Shown piece after piece: positions 19,499 through 29,494 of a stretch of DNA of 64,000 bases. Origin of the DNA: Glaciimonas sp. CA11.2 (GTDB lineage Bacteria > Pseudomonadota > Gammaproteobacteria > Burkholderiales > Burkholderiaceae_D); assembly GCF_034314045.1 (NCBI RefSeq), contig NZ_JAVIWL010000001.1, positions 310,001-374,000 of the forward strand, read 5' to 3'. The notes under the pieces were generated by a model that did not search any database, was not told where the DNA came from, and saw only the letters and a list, made by a program, of their open reading frames with translations. Each line of letters begins with the position of its first letter. The first letter of the stretch is position 1. A program made the translations under genes and the position numbers.

Positions 19499-20224
19499 TT
19501 AATTAGATGCAATTTCCCCAGGTAATTTGTGCCAGACGCTGAGGCCTCGAACCTCTTTGTCGATGGTCCCTAGCACACCCTCATGCAATTCAAGCTCGTC
19601 GACGCTGGCAAGACGAACGAAAATTTCCGCCAAAGGCGTTAATGGCAAACGCGCCCCATCTTCACCCTCTCCATCCTGGTTATCGCCAAAATCAATGCTA
19701 AAGCTATTCTGACCGCGCGTCATGGCAAGGTAAACTTCTGCCAGCAACTCAGAATCGAGCAAAGCGCCATGCAAAGTCCGATGCGCATTTGAAATGCCAT
19801 AGCGATCACAGAGCGCATCCAGCGAATTCCGCTTTCCGGGATACATTTCCTTAGCTTGCACCAGCGTGTCGATCACGCCATCAATCTCGCTACTAAAAGT
19901 TTCAAGGTCCAGGCGTTTAAATTCAGCATCCAAAAAGCCCAGATCGAACGGTGCGTTATGAATGATGACTTCTGCGCCGTTAATATATTCTTTCAGTTCG
20001 GCGGCAATCTGTCGAAATTTTGGTTTATCACTCAGAAATTCTGTGGTCAATCCATGAACTGCCAACGCGCCGTCTTCAGAGTCGCGTTCAGGATTAATGT
20101 ATTGATGATAGTTATTGCCTGTCAAACGACGGTCAATCAATTCAACGCAGCCGATTTCGATGACCCGATCACCGGTGCGCGGGTTAAGGCCTGTGGTTTC
20201 GGTATCTAAAACAATTTGTCGCAT
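19499..20224 (-). CDS. dnaQ: DNA polymerase III epsilon subunit (3'-5' proofreading exonuclease)
   Basis: Proofreading subunit of the replicative polymerase. DEDDh exonuclease motifs are present: ExoI Asp7-x-Glu9 (LDTETTG), ExoII in IIHNAPFDLGFLD, and ExoIII in HGALLDSELLAEVY. The C-terminal tail (about residues 190-241) binds the alpha subunit. A GTG two codons upstream (20230) is an alternative start. The product is 241 aa. It follows rnhA, the conserved neighbour, with 227 bases between them. Confidence 0.95.
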   Translation of the reverse strand: MRQIVLDTETTGLNPRTGDRVIEIGCVELIDRRLTGNNYHQYINPERDSEDGALAVHGLTTEFLSDKPKFRQIAAELKEYINGAEVIIHNAPFDLGFLDAEFKRLDLETFSSEIDGVIDTLVQAKEMYPGKRNSLDALCDRYGISNAHRTLHGALLDSELLAEVYLAMTRGQNSFSIDFGDNQDGEGEDGARLPLTPLAEIFVRLASVDELELHEGVLGTIDKEVRGLSVWHKLPGEIASN

Positions 20225-20451
20225 AGTCACTTATTTTTAAAAACTGGTAAAGGTATACAAAAAGCCAAGATGGCGTTGTTACAATTTGATGGTGATCTGT
20301 ATTGTCAGCAACGATTGGCGAAGTGGTCAGCTGCTACTAAAAGGTGTACAAAAAAGGACTGTCCGCAAATGCATGCCCTTGGGTGCATGTAGTACCAATT
20401 GGGGACCAGATCAACGACAAGACCTAGATATTGGGCAAAAAAAAGCCTGAA

Positions 20452-20886
20452 CTATAAGACCGTCGTCACGCCACGGTTAGCCAGTTCATCAGCACGTTCG
20501 TTGCCAACATGACCTGCATGTCCCTTAATCCAGCGCCAATCCATTTGGTGCTGTGCTTGCGCGGCATCCAGAGCCTGCCACAGATCGACATTCTTTACCG
20601 GGGCTTTTGCTGCGGTCTTCCAGCCGCGCGCCTTCCAGCCATGAATCCACTCGCTAATGCCTTTTTGAACATATTGGCTATCGGTATGAACGATGACTTC
20701 ACATGGCTTTTTTAGCGCCTTTAAGGCCTCAATGACGGCTAACAATTCCATCCGATTGTTGGTGGTATTGCGCTCGCCGCCGAATAGTTCCTTCTCGCTA
20801 CCGTTGGCAATAAGTAATGCGCCCCAACCGCCAGTGCCAGGATTACCTTTACAGGCGCCATCGGTAAATATTTCTACTTTGTCCAT
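20452..20886 (-). CDS. rnhA: Ribonuclease HI
   Basis: Cleaves RNA in RNA-DNA hybrids. The 144 aa contain the four catalytic acids: Asp9 ([12 protein letters not shown]), Glu47 ([13 protein letters not shown]), Asp69 (VHTDSQYV) and Asp133 (NERADELA). The basic protrusion [18 protein letters not shown] is present, as in E. coli. It lies between the methyltransferase gene and dnaQ, all on the minus strand. Confidence 0.97.
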   Translation of the reverse strand: MDKVEIFTDGACKGNPGTGGWGALLIANGSEKELFGGERNTTNNRMELLAVIEALKALKKPCEVIVHTDSQYVQKGISEWIHGWKARGWKTAAKAPVKNVDLWQALDAAQAQHQMDWRWIKGHAGHVGNERADELANRGVTTVL

Positions 20887-20969
20887 GCTTGATATCTTAT
20901 TCGTTAGTAGTTTGTTAATTGAAAAGAAAAAGAAATCTAAATTCTTTGATCTACAGTGTTATCGCCGTC

Positions 20970-21845
20970 TTAATTCTTACCTGCTTTGTGCGTTCTGTTC
21001 GTCGCCGGCACGCCGTTAGCCGCCTTGATCGCTTTTTTGCTAAACGCGGGACCAATCAGATGCATTCCTTTAACGCGCTTGATCGCTTGCACTATATACG
21101 TGGCCCCAAAATATGGCCACCAACGGTTACCCGCTTTCTCCATAAATGAAAATCGGTTCAGCCATTTCGCGGTTGCGCAAGGCGGTGCATAACAACCGAA
21201 ACGCCCGCGATTCACTTCCATGTTGAGCAACTTCAGCCAATCCTTAAGTCGGAGCAAGCTAATAAATTCGGCATTTTGCGGCAAAAAATGGGCGCCTGAA
21301 AGCCGACCGGTCGATTGCCGTATTCCCCATAGGCTGGCTGGATTGAAGCCACAAATAATGACTTGGCCCTCGGGGATTAACACGCGTTCCACCTCGCGCA
21401 ACACCTGATGCGGCTCGGCAGCAAATTCCAGCACATGCGGCAGAACGACAAGATCGAGGCTTTGCGAGGCAAATGGCAGGTCGGCGAAATCGTGGGCAAT
21501 AACTATTTTTGATTGCCCCTGATTAGTCTCCATTCTGCCTTGTGTTTGGTCATGCGTCTGATCTTGGCCCGCCGCCTGCATTGACGTAGAATTATTGCAA
21601 CTTTCGTTCCTATTTTGCGCCCAACTCTCCAACGGTTCACTATCACTTAACCACTTGTGACGCATTCGGTTCGCCCGCAAGGTATCCATTTGAGGCAAAC
21701 CAATTTGCATCGCATTAAAGCCGAAAATATCTGCGGTCATCGCGTCCAGATGCGCCTGTTCCCAGGTAAGCATATATTGGCCAATTGGCGTTTGCAGCCA
21801 CGGGCCGAGCGCTATAATAGACTTTTTTGAAGACGGATATTCCAT
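20970..21845 (-). CDS. Class I SAM-dependent methyltransferase
   Basis: About 291 aa from ATG 21845. The core has a Methyltransf_11-like segment: [23 protein letters not shown], then [19 protein letters not shown]. An insert of about 35 polar residues rich in Gln, Asn and Thr (about 75-110) precedes it and is probably disordered. The N-terminal [15 protein letters not shown] is typical of the beta- and gammaproteobacterial rnhA-linked methyltransferase. Its substrate is unknown. Longer starts would run into gloB. AAGG 6 bases before ATG 21845 supports this one. Confidence 0.85.
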   Translation of the reverse strand: MEYPSSKKSIIALGPWLQTPIGQYMLTWEQAHLDAMTADIFGFNAMQIGLPQMDTLRANRMRHKWLSDSEPLESWAQNRNESCNNSTSMQAAGQDQTHDQTQGRMETNQGQSKIVIAHDFADLPFASQSLDLVVLPHVLEFAAEPHQVLREVERVLIPEGQVIICGFNPASLWGIRQSTGRLSGAHFLPQNAEFISLLRLKDWLKLLNMEVNRGRFGCYAPPCATAKWLNRFSFMEKAGNRWWPYFGATYIVQAIKRVKGMHLIGPAFSKKAIKAANGVPATNRTHKAGKN

Positions 21846-22647
21846 GACTGCCTTGTTAAGTAACGCGTTGAGTGTAGTGGCGATTCCGGCTTTCAATGAC
21901 AATTACATATGGCTTATACATGATGGATGTCACGCCGCAGTGGTTGATCCGGGTGATGCCGCCCCGGTAATCGCCGCGCTGGGCACCCTGACACTCAAAC
22001 TTAGCGCTATTTTACTGACACATCACCATGCTGACCATGTCGGCGGGGTGCAAATTTTGTTGCAGCATGCCAATGTCCCCGTTTTCGGCCCCGCACATGA
22101 AGTCATCGCTGATGTTACCAAACTATTAAAGGAAGGCGATATTATTGACGTTCCGCAACTGCCATTAACACTGTCAGTACTGGATGTACCGGGCCATACT
22201 AGTGGTCATATCGCCTATGTTGCGAACCAACAAAATTGGTTGTTTTGCGGTGACACCTTGTTTGCAGGCGGATGCGGACGCTTATTCGAGGGCACACCAG
22301 CCCAAATGGTGACGTCGCTCTCAAAGCTGAGCGCCTTGCCCGCAGAAACACAAGTTTATTGCGCACATGAATATACAATGTCCAATCTGCGTTTTGCGCA
22401 GGCAGTTGAACCTGGCAACGGAGCACTGACCCGTCGCATTGCGACAGAACAAGCAAAACGTGATCGCCAAATCCCAACAATACCATCGAGTATTGGCGAG
22501 GAAAACGCCACCAATCCTTTTTTGCGTTATGGAGAGCCGGAAATTATCGCCAGCTTGCGACATAGCGATCATCTTCCACATACCGATCAAGATAATCCCA
22601 TCGCTGCGTTTGCCGCGCTGCGGCTTTGGAAAAATACTTTCAAATAA
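21844..22647 (+). CDS. gloB: Hydroxyacylglutathione hydrolase (glyoxalase II)
   Basis: Second enzyme of the glyoxalase route, hydrolysing S-lactoylglutathione to lactate and glutathione. The metallo-beta-lactamase motif THHHADH (His60-His62, Asp64, His65) and further metal ligands in [27 protein letters not shown] and CAHEYT are present. The 267 aa are normal. It is divergent from the methyltransferase. The two start codons overlap on one CATG. Confidence 0.96.
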   Translation: MTALLSNALSVVAIPAFNDNYIWLIHDGCHAAVVDPGDAAPVIAALGTLTLKLSAILLTHHHADHVGGVQILLQHANVPVFGPAHEVIADVTKLLKEGDIIDVPQLPLTLSVLDVPGHTSGHIAYVANQQNWLFCGDTLFAGGCGRLFEGTPAQMVTSLSKLSALPAETQVYCAHEYTMSNLRFAQAVEPGNGALTRRIATEQAKRDRQIPTIPSSIGEENATNPFLRYGEPEIIASLRHSDHLPHTDQDNPIAAFAALRLWKNTFK

Positions 22648-22825
22648 TATGCTCCAAATCCAACAGCCGTCCTTTCGTCACGCCCCATGATCCAACGCCT
22701 TAGATTATCTCTTGCCAGAGGGCAACCGCCCTTAAAGTGACGGATTGTCGTCCTGCTGTAAGGTCTAGGTTATTAATTACGCTATTAATCAATCACTTAT
22801 CTCCTTGAGAAAGCATAATTTTTGC

Positions 22826-22855
22826 TTGACGCGACAAAAGCTGCTTACGTACACT
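22826..22855 (+). promoter_or_regulatory. Candidate sigma-70 promoter of the mltD-like gene
   Basis: TTGACG at 22826-22831 and TACACT at 22850-22855 are 18 bases apart, about 55 bases before the mltD-like start. The rest of the gap 22648-22910 shows nothing else. Confidence 0.4.
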
Positions 22856-22910
22856 ACGCTCTATATTTCTATTACTTGGCCCTACTGGCCGGTTTCGCAA
22901 AAAAGATTCC

Positions 22911-24494
22911 ATGCCATTTAAATTCAAGACATTCGCGCTTGCTGCCATCGCTTTTTTCGGCAATCCGCTGCTGGCCCATGCTAGCGATATTTCTATTTAC
23001 GCCCCCACTTTTAGTTTAATCGACCCCGCCAATCCAAGCGCTGGTGTGCTTGGTATGACGCAGGTCGACGTCTGGGCGAGAATACGAAAAGGTTTCAGCA
23101 TTCCCGACCTGGACAACGCACAAGTCACCTCCCAAACTGAATTTTATAGCTCGCGTCCCGATTATTTTGAACGCACCACATTGCGCGCATCTCCCTACTT
23201 GTTTCACGTTGTACAGGAGCTCGAAAAACGCGGCATGCCAACTGAACTAGCTTTATTGCCGTTCATCGAGTCATCCTTCAATCCGCAAGCTTTTTCTAGC
23301 GCCAAAGCGGTCGGTCTATGGCAGTTCATGCCCGCAACAGGACGCGATTTCAATCTCAAGCAAGATATGTTTAAGGACGACCGGCGTGATGTTCTGGCGT
23401 CAACGGACGCCGCACTGACTTATTTGCAAACCTTGTTCGGCATGTTTGGCGACTGGCAACTGGCGCTGGCAGCATATAACTGGGGTCAGGGCTCAGTCCA
23501 AAAAGCGATCGACAGAAATCAGGCGGCTGGTTTACCAACCGACTTTGCCAGTCTCGCCTCTCAAATGCCAGCGGAAACGCGTAATTACGTCCCCAAATTG
23601 CAAGCCGTTAAAAATATCATCGCAGCACCGGACGCATACAATATTGCGCTCCCGAAGATCGATAATGAACCGTACTTTGTAACCATTGGCAAAACCCGTG
23701 ACATTGATGTCAAGGTAGCAGCGCAACTGGCAGAACTGTCGCTTGATGATTTTAAGGCGCTCAATCCGCAATTTAACCGACCAGTAATTATCGGTAGTTC
23801 GGACACCAAAATTTTGCTTCCGCAATCGAATGCAGAAAAATTTAAGAAAAATATTGCCCAATGGACGAAATCATTGTCCACCTGGACATCTCACACAGTC
23901 GGAAATGCACGCGAACGGATTGAGGCGATCGCCGCCAAATTCGACACAACACCTGCGATCTTGCGCGAAGTCAACCATATTCCACCGCGCATGGTATTGA
24001 AGGCTGGATCAACTATCCTGGTGCCTAAAACTGAAACACAAAATAGCGATATCACAGCAGAAGTCGCTGACAATGCGACGATGGCAGTGGCACCGGATAT
24101 TCCAGAAACGCGCCGCATTTTCGTCAAAGTTGGAAAACGCGATACGCTTGCATCCATCGCAGGGCGCTACAACGTTAGTATAAGTCAGGTCAAATCGTGG
24201 AACAGTTTACGTCGCGATAGCATTAACCGCGGTCAAAGTCTGCAATTGCAGGTACCAAACCGACCCGGCGCCTCCAATGGCGGGGCCAAACGCGCTTCCA
24301 CTGGAACGCAATATCATAAAGCCGTGTTGGTAAATAGCCGTGGTCAACGCACAGAGCGCATTGTAAAAGTAGCAAGCCCAGTGAGAAAAGGGAGTGCAAC
24401 AAAACACAATACAGTCGTCGCCTCCAAAAAAGCACACGCAGCAGATACCAAGGGTGAACTAATCGCGTCTAGCCGTAGCACACGGAAGCAGTAA
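22911..24494 (+). CDS. mltD: Membrane-bound lytic murein transglycosylase D-like, LysM
   Basis: Cleaves peptidoglycan glycan strands to anhydro-muropeptides. A signal peptide ends near residue 24 (LLAHA-SD). The SLT domain spans about 95-225 with catalytic Glu120 in LLPFIESSFNPQAFSS, followed by AVGLWQFMPATGRDF and AAYNWGQGSVQKA. Two LysM modules follow, near 320-372 and 395-445, binding glycan. The basic C-terminal tail is low in complexity. No lipobox is seen. It is probably monocistronic. Confidence 0.9.
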   Translation: MPFKFKTFALAAIAFFGNPLLAHASDISIYAPTFSLIDPANPSAGVLGMTQVDVWARIRKGFSIPDLDNAQVTSQTEFYSSRPDYFERTTLRASPYLFHVVQELEKRGMPTELALLPFIESSFNPQAFSSAKAVGLWQFMPATGRDFNLKQDMFKDDRRDVLASTDAALTYLQTLFGMFGDWQLALAAYNWGQGSVQKAIDRNQAAGLPTDFASLASQMPAETRNYVPKLQAVKNIIAAPDAYNIALPKIDNEPYFVTIGKTRDIDVKVAAQLAELSLDDFKALNPQFNRPVIIGSSDTKILLPQSNAEKFKKNIAQWTKSLSTWTSHTVGNARERIEAIAAKFDTTPAILREVNHIPPRMVLKAGSTILVPKTETQNSDITAEVADNATMAVAPDIPETRRIFVKVGKRDTLASIAGRYNVSISQVKSWNSLRRDSINRGQSLQLQVPNRPGASNGGAKRASTGTQYHKAVLVNSRGQRTERIVKVASPVRKGSATKHNTVVASKKAHAADTKGELIASSRSTRKQ

Positions 24495-24733
24495 TCCTTA
24501 TATTCCGATCAATACGCTTACCTATGCTGAGATAAACATCACGGGATAGCGCAAGATAATTCGCGATATGGCGGGGACTAGTTGCCGGGATCGTAATGAA
24601 CCCCTACAATCTGGCCCAGTTCGCGTAAAAACATATCCGTTACACTGCGATTGATACCTTGGTATTTGTCATTGCGCAGGAACGCACCGCACAACCGCGC
24701 CGCCGTCACATGGCGCGCATATCTGGAGTCAAC

Positions 24734-25516
24734 ATGGCATTTCTGCAAGGAAAAAAAATCCTGATCACCGGCGTATTGTCGAATCGCTCAATCGCTTATG
24801 GCATCGCTCAAGCGTGTAAACGTGAAGGTGCGGAACTAGCGTTTACATACGTCGGCGAGCGCTTTTTAGACCGTATCACCAAATTTGCAGCCGAGTTTGA
24901 CAGTAAACTCATTTTTAATTGTGACGTTGGCAGCGATGAGCAAATCAACGCATTATTCGCCGATCTGGGAAAATCCTGGGATCAGCTAGATGGTATGGTC
25001 CATGCCATTGGCTTCGCCCCGGCAGAATCGATAGCAGGTGATTTTTTGGATGGTTTGTCCCGCGAAGGCTTCAAGATTGCGCATGACATTTCCTCCTATA
25101 GTTTCCCTGCAATGGCCAAAGCAGCGTTACCAATGTTGCGTCCAAATTCGGCATTACTGACGTTGACTTACCTCGGCTCTGACCGCGTGGTACCGAACTA
25201 CAACACCATGGGTCTGGCGAAAGCTTCGCTGGAAGCCAGTGTCCGCTATCTTGCAGAGTCGCTCGGCCCTAAAGGAGTACGCGTCAACGGCATCTCCGCC
25301 GGTCCGATCAAAACACTGGCAGCAAGCGGGATCAAAGGCTTTGGCAAAATTCTGGGCTTTGTTGCCGAACACGCCCCATTACGTCGTAACGTCACCCTCG
25401 AAGACGTCGGTAACGCATCCGCGTTCCTGCTGTCTGATTTGGCAAGCGGCATCACCGGCGAGATTACCTACGTCGATGGCGGCTTCTCAAAAGTCGTGGG
25501 CGGCATCTCCGAGTAA
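24734..25516 (+). CDS. fabI: Enoyl-[acyl-carrier-protein] reductase (NADH)
   Basis: Last step of the fatty-acid elongation cycle. The 260-aa product has the FabI fold with [15 protein letters not shown] at the cofactor site and catalytic Tyr146, Tyr156 and Lys163, the same numbering as E. coli, in [20 protein letters not shown]. The frame is open for 25 more codons upstream, but GGAG 6 bases before ATG 24734 and family length fix the start. A terminator follows at 25545. Confidence 0.96.
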   Translation: MAFLQGKKILITGVLSNRSIAYGIAQACKREGAELAFTYVGERFLDRITKFAAEFDSKLIFNCDVGSDEQINALFADLGKSWDQLDGMVHAIGFAPAESIAGDFLDGLSREGFKIAHDISSYSFPAMAKAALPMLRPNSALLTLTYLGSDRVVPNYNTMGLAKASLEASVRYLAESLGPKGVRVNGISAGPIKTLAASGIKGFGKILGFVAEHAPLRRNVTLEDVGNASAFLLSDLASGITGEITYVDGGFSKVVGGISE

Positions 25517-25544
25517 ACACTTACCATTTTCTTAAAACATCAAC

Positions 25545-25567
25545 AACGTCCGGATGTCTCGGACGTT
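25545..25567 (+). terminator. Terminator of fabI
   Basis: AACGTCCG and CGGACGTT form a perfect 8-bp stem with a 7-base loop. The T-rich tail TTGCTTTCCT is interrupted, so termination may be partial. Confidence 0.7.
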
Positions 25568-25998
25568 TTGCTTTCCTCTGCGGCTGAAGGTCGACAAAAA
25601 AACAACGAACGACGGTCTTATAGGTTTCTGTTGAAGCTGTTTATGTGCAACAGCAACATTTTTCGTGTATCACGGGCGAAATTACTGTATTATCATGGGC
25701 TGCGTTGCAATATGACGCAAGCAACGATTAAGCGAGCAAGCAAGTTTAATCGTTAAAAACAAAAACAAGTAGCTGCGCAAGCCTAAGCATGTCTTCGTTC
25801 AATTTAGACATTGCATTGTAAAAGCCCTCCCGCCTTGTGTGTCGTTTAACTGACACCGTCCCGGCGCAAAGCTTTTGTGCCGAAATTTCTTTGTCGTTTC
25901 ATAGTCATTTCGTTGGTTGGCGTTGCTTTTTTGCGTTCTCAGCATTTGTCACTTAGTTGATATTTGCACGATGACGCTGAACTTTACGAAAGAAATAA
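25568..25998 (+). other. Long leader/intergenic region upstream of the DEAD-box helicase
   Basis: About 430 bases without a convincing gene. A weak -10-like TATTAT lies near 25690, which would leave a leader of about 300 bases before the helicase. Long 5' leaders are common for cold-shock RNA helicases, but no specific motif was recognised. Confidence 0.35.
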
Positions 25999-27417
25999 AT
26001 GACATTTGAATCACTAGGCTTACACGCGTCCGTTATCCAAGCACTGACTGAAGCCGGCTACACAAAACCAACTAGCGTTCAGGAACAAGCTGTTCCAGCC
26101 GCTATCGAAGGCCGCGACCTAATGGTATCGTCGCAAACCGGTTCCGGCAAAACTGCAGCTTTCATGCTGCCAGCTCTGCATAAATTCGCGTCTGAGCCTG
26201 TTGTTGATCAAACTGGCAAAACACCAAATCAAGAAATGCAAGCATCGCGTTCACGCGGTGATCGCCCACGTTTCAAAGCTGCGCAACCAAAAATGTTGGT
26301 ACTAACCCCAACACGCGAATTGGCACTGCAAGTAACGAGCGCTACTGATAAGTACGGCTCACACATGAAGCGCATCAAGGCAATTTCGATCCTCGGTGGT
26401 ATGCCTTATCCTAAACAAATGCAATTGCTGGCTAAAAATCCAGAAATTCTGGTCGCCACACCTGGTCGTTTGATCGATCACATGGAATCAGGCAAGATCG
26501 ATTTCTCGCAATTGCAAATTCTCGTCCTTGACGAAGCTGACCGTATGTTGGACATGGGTTTCATCGACGATATCGAAAAAATCGTTGCTGCTACACCTGA
26601 ATCACGTCAAACCATGTTGTTCTCGGCTACGCTTGATGGCGTTGTCGGTAACATGGCAAAACGCATCACTAAAAACCCAATGATCATTCAGATCGCTGGT
26701 TCAGCAACCAAGCATGAAAACATTCAACAAAAGGTGCATTTTGTCGACGATCTGTCGCACAAAAATCGTTTGCTGGATCATCTGTTGCGCGACGAAACGA
26801 TGGACCAGGCAGTTGTATTTACTGCCACCAAGCGTGACGCTGACAATATCGCTGACCGCCTGAACATCGCCGGTTTCGCTGCAGCCGCATTGCATGGTGA
26901 CATGCATCAGGGCGCCCGTAACCGCACTCTGGACAGTCTGCGTCGCGGTCAAGTGCGCGTATTGGTAGCAACTGACGTTGCCGCACGCGGTATCGACGTC
27001 CCAGCCATCACCCACGTGTTCAACTACGATTTGCCTAAGTTCCCTGAAGATTACGTCCACCGTATTGGTCGTACTGGTCGCGCTGGCCGTAACGGTGTGG
27101 CTGTATCGCTGGTGAACCATGCTGAAAGCATGAACGTTAAGCGTATCGAGCGCTTCACAAAGCAATTAATTCCGGTCGATGTCGTTGTTGGTTTTGAACC
27201 AAAGAAAACAGCTTCTGCACCACGCTCAAACCACAAACCAGGTGGCTGGAAACCGGGCGACAATCGCAGTGCGCCAAGTAAGCCAGGCGGTCGTACGTTC
27301 AGCAAGCCAGGCGCTCCGCGTCGTGACGGTGCTGGCGCAGGTGGTGGTGCTGGCGGTGGTTACAAAGGTAACCGCACTAACGACAGCAGCACACGTCGCT
27401 CGTTTGGTGATCGTTAA
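25999..27417 (+). CDS. rhlE: DEAD-box ATP-dependent RNA helicase, RhlE-like
   Basis: RNA helicase for ribosome assembly or mRNA turnover. The Q motif is near residues 3-30, motif I SQTGSGKT at 45-52, motif II DEAD at 178-181, motif III SAT near 207 and motif VI HRIGRTGRAGR. The C-terminal 90 residues are rich in Gly, Lys, Arg and Pro, typical of RhlE. An insert of about 25 polar residues sits between motifs I and Ia (about 63-95). The upstream leader is long. A strong terminator follows at 27481. Confidence 0.93.
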   Translation: MTFESLGLHASVIQALTEAGYTKPTSVQEQAVPAAIEGRDLMVSSQTGSGKTAAFMLPALHKFASEPVVDQTGKTPNQEMQASRSRGDRPRFKAAQPKMLVLTPTRELALQVTSATDKYGSHMKRIKAISILGGMPYPKQMQLLAKNPEILVATPGRLIDHMESGKIDFSQLQILVLDEADRMLDMGFIDDIEKIVAATPESRQTMLFSATLDGVVGNMAKRITKNPMIIQIAGSATKHENIQQKVHFVDDLSHKNRLLDHLLRDETMDQAVVFTATKRDADNIADRLNIAGFAAAALHGDMHQGARNRTLDSLRRGQVRVLVATDVAARGIDVPAITHVFNYDLPKFPEDYVHRIGRTGRAGRNGVAVSLVNHAESMNVKRIERFTKQLIPVDVVVGFEPKKTASAPRSNHKPGGWKPGDNRSAPSKPGGRTFSKPGAPRRDGAGAGGGAGGGYKGNRTNDSSTRRSFGDR

Positions 27418-27480
27418 TTAGAGATTTGAAATTGGTTGGCAAGACAATCGCTTATTGATTGTTAAGCTACGCTAAGCAAG

Positions 27481-27515
27481 ACGGCCATCGGATTTATTCC
27501 GGTGGCCGTTTTTTT
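27481..27515 (+). terminator. Terminator of the rhlE-like gene
   Basis: A 12-bp stem (ACGGCCATCGGA with TCCGGTGGCCGT, one G-U pair), 5-base loop and a run of T. Textbook intrinsic terminator. Confidence 0.92.
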
Positions 27516-27588
27516 ATTGGTATTTGGTGTTTTAAGTTTGGTCGTCATTAATTCAAGCGACTTGCACTCTGAGGACCCTTGTCGAGGG

Positions 27589-27611
27589 AGCACTTCAGTT
27601 GGGTGCTTTTT
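27589..27611 (+). terminator. Second, weaker terminator-like hairpin
   Basis: AGCAC and GTGCT arms around a 9-base centre, followed by TTTTT. It lies about 80 bases after the first terminator and could be a backup terminator or the end of a small RNA in 27517-27611. No promoter was recognised. Confidence 0.35.
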
Positions 27612-27712
27612 ATTGCTCCGACTCAACGCACCCACCAAGGAAGCATAACTAAAAAGAAGGCGATCTCTGAGCCGTAGTAATAAATACGACTAATGAAAAA
27701 GTATCTCCAACC

Positions 27713-28834
27713 TTATTTAACCCGGGTCCGTCCCGAACTCAAATAATCTGCAATTGAATCCTGTGTAACCTCGCCCAAATAACTACTATCGTGATCGATT
27801 ACTGGCATCCAGCTGGTACTATGCTTATACATTTTGGAGAGCACCACGCGTAAGTTCTCATCCGGTGTTGCGCTAACGGGGAATGGCTTCAACTTATCCG
27901 AGCAAGCTCCTTGCGCACCGCGAGCATCCCGACGGGAGACAAAACCCATGGCATGATTGTCCACGTCGGTAACAGTGACGTAGCGATAATCATTTTCGTC
28001 CATTAATCCATAAGCATTTGCCAGCGTAGAGTCATCCCGCACGGTCGCAGAAGTCGTCGCGGCATCACCAGCGCGCACTAGTAAAAGGCGTTTCAAAGTG
28101 GCGTCCTGACCTACAAATGATCCAACGAACTCATCTTTTGGGCGCGCCAATAGTGTATCGGGATGATCCAGCTGTACCAACTTTCCTGCACGGAAAATCG
28201 CAATTTTATCGCCAAGCTTGATCGCCTCGTCAATATCATGACTGACCATAATCACTGTCTTGTTCAATTGACGCTGCATTTGAAAAAACTCATTCTGAAT
28301 CGACTCGCGATTAATCGGATCGACGGCACCGAATGGCTCATCCATTAGCAAGACTGGAGGATCCGCAGCTAACGCCCGAATCACCCCAATACGCTGCTGC
28401 TGACCGCCCGATAATTCGCGTGGATAGCGTTTTAGATATAACTTGGGATCAAGTGCTACCATCGCCATTAATTCGGTCGCGCGCTCACGGCAACGCTTTT
28501 TATCCCAGCCCAACAAGCGTGGCACGACCGTGATATTTTCTTCGATAGTCATGTTCGGAAACAGGCCGACCTGCTGAATAACATAACCAATGTGACGACG
28601 TAAGGTAACCTCATCGATACCGGTGGTTTCTTCACCATTCAATAAAACACGGCCGGAAGTGGGAACGATCAAACGATTGATCATTTTGAGCGTCGTGCTC
28701 TTTCCGCAACCGGAAGGTCCAAGAAATACACAAATTTCACCCTCGGCGACGGTGAGACTTACCTCATCAACGGCTTTTACTTTGACGCCATCTTTTTGGG
28801 TGAAGACTTTACTTAGTTTGTCGAGTTCAATCAT
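27713..28834 (-). CDS. Osmoprotectant ABC transporter, ATP-binding protein (OpuCA/OsmV type)
   Basis: ATPase that drives import of glycine betaine, carnitine or choline-like solutes. Walker A is GPSGCGKST, the signature RELSGGQQQR, Walker B VLLMDEPFGAVDP and the switch His in MVSHDIDEA. A C-terminal pair of CBS domains (about 245-370) is present, as in osmosensing OpuA/OpuC ATPases. The start at 28834 is chosen because its ATG overlaps the TAA of the upstream permease. Last gene of the four-gene operon. Confidence 0.92.
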   Translation of the reverse strand: MIELDKLSKVFTQKDGVKVKAVDEVSLTVAEGEICVFLGPSGCGKSTTLKMINRLIVPTSGRVLLNGEETTGIDEVTLRRHIGYVIQQVGLFPNMTIEENITVVPRLLGWDKKRCRERATELMAMVALDPKLYLKRYPRELSGGQQQRIGVIRALAADPPVLLMDEPFGAVDPINRESIQNEFFQMQRQLNKTVIMVSHDIDEAIKLGDKIAIFRAGKLVQLDHPDTLLARPKDEFVGSFVGQDATLKRLLLVRAGDAATTSATVRDDSTLANAYGLMDENDYRYVTVTDVDNHAMGFVSRRDARGAQGACSDKLKPFPVSATPDENLRVVLSKMYKHSTSWMPVIDHDSSYLGEVTQDSIADYLSSGRTRVK

Positions 28835-29484
28835 TATTTCTGCATTCCTTTCGGTGTTAGTACGCGTTGAAGCCACTGCAGCAAAGCGTCGGCAACAATT
28901 GCCAGGACGCTGATCAATACCGCACCGACCACGAGTTTTTGCATATTACTTTGGCTAATCGCGTGCAAAATCAGCACGCCCAAACCACCCGCTCCGATCA
29001 CAGCGGCAACTGCCATCACGCCAATATTCATGACGACTGCGGAACGGACTCCACCTAAAATCACGGGAACAGCCAATGGCAAATCAACCAGACGCAAGCG
29101 CTGCCAAAACGTCATGCCGATACCAATGCCCGCTTCTTTGACGCCGTCTTCAATGCCATCGAGTGCCAAATACGTATTGCGCATAATCGGCAACAACGAA
29201 TACAAAAATACTGCGGTGATGGCGGGTAATGGTCCCAGACCCTGGCCAAAACGGGAGAACAACGGGATCATCAATCCGAATAACGCGATCGATGGTAACG
29301 TCAAAATGACGGTGGCCAATCCGAGCATCGGGCTGGCTAACCCACGGTGACGAATCATCACTATGCCAAGCGGAACGCCAACCAAAATGGCCAAACCAAC
29401 GGCGATACTCACCAACATCAAATGTTGCAAAGTCAGATGTAAAATCTCAGGCCACGCGCCGGAAAGATAGTTAAATAAACTCAT
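28834..29484 (-). CDS. Osmoprotectant ABC transporter permease (OpuCB/OsmW type)
   Basis: A 216-aa inner-membrane permease with five or six helices and the BPD_transp_1 EAA loop (GVKEAGIGIGMTFWQRLRLVDLPLAVPVILGG). It sits between the binding protein and the ATPase, overlapping the latter. A second permease gene lies at 30482, so the transporter is probably a heterodimer. Confidence 0.9.
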   Translation of the reverse strand: MSLFNYLSGAWPEILHLTLQHLMLVSIAVGLAILVGVPLGIVMIRHRGLASPMLGLATVILTLPSIALFGLMIPLFSRFGQGLGPLPAITAVFLYSLLPIMRNTYLALDGIEDGVKEAGIGIGMTFWQRLRLVDLPLAVPVILGGVRSAVVMNIGVMAVAAVIGAGGLGVLILHAISQSNMQKLVVGAVLISVLAIVADALLQWLQRVLTPKGMQK

Positions 29485-29494
29485 TTTGCATCCC

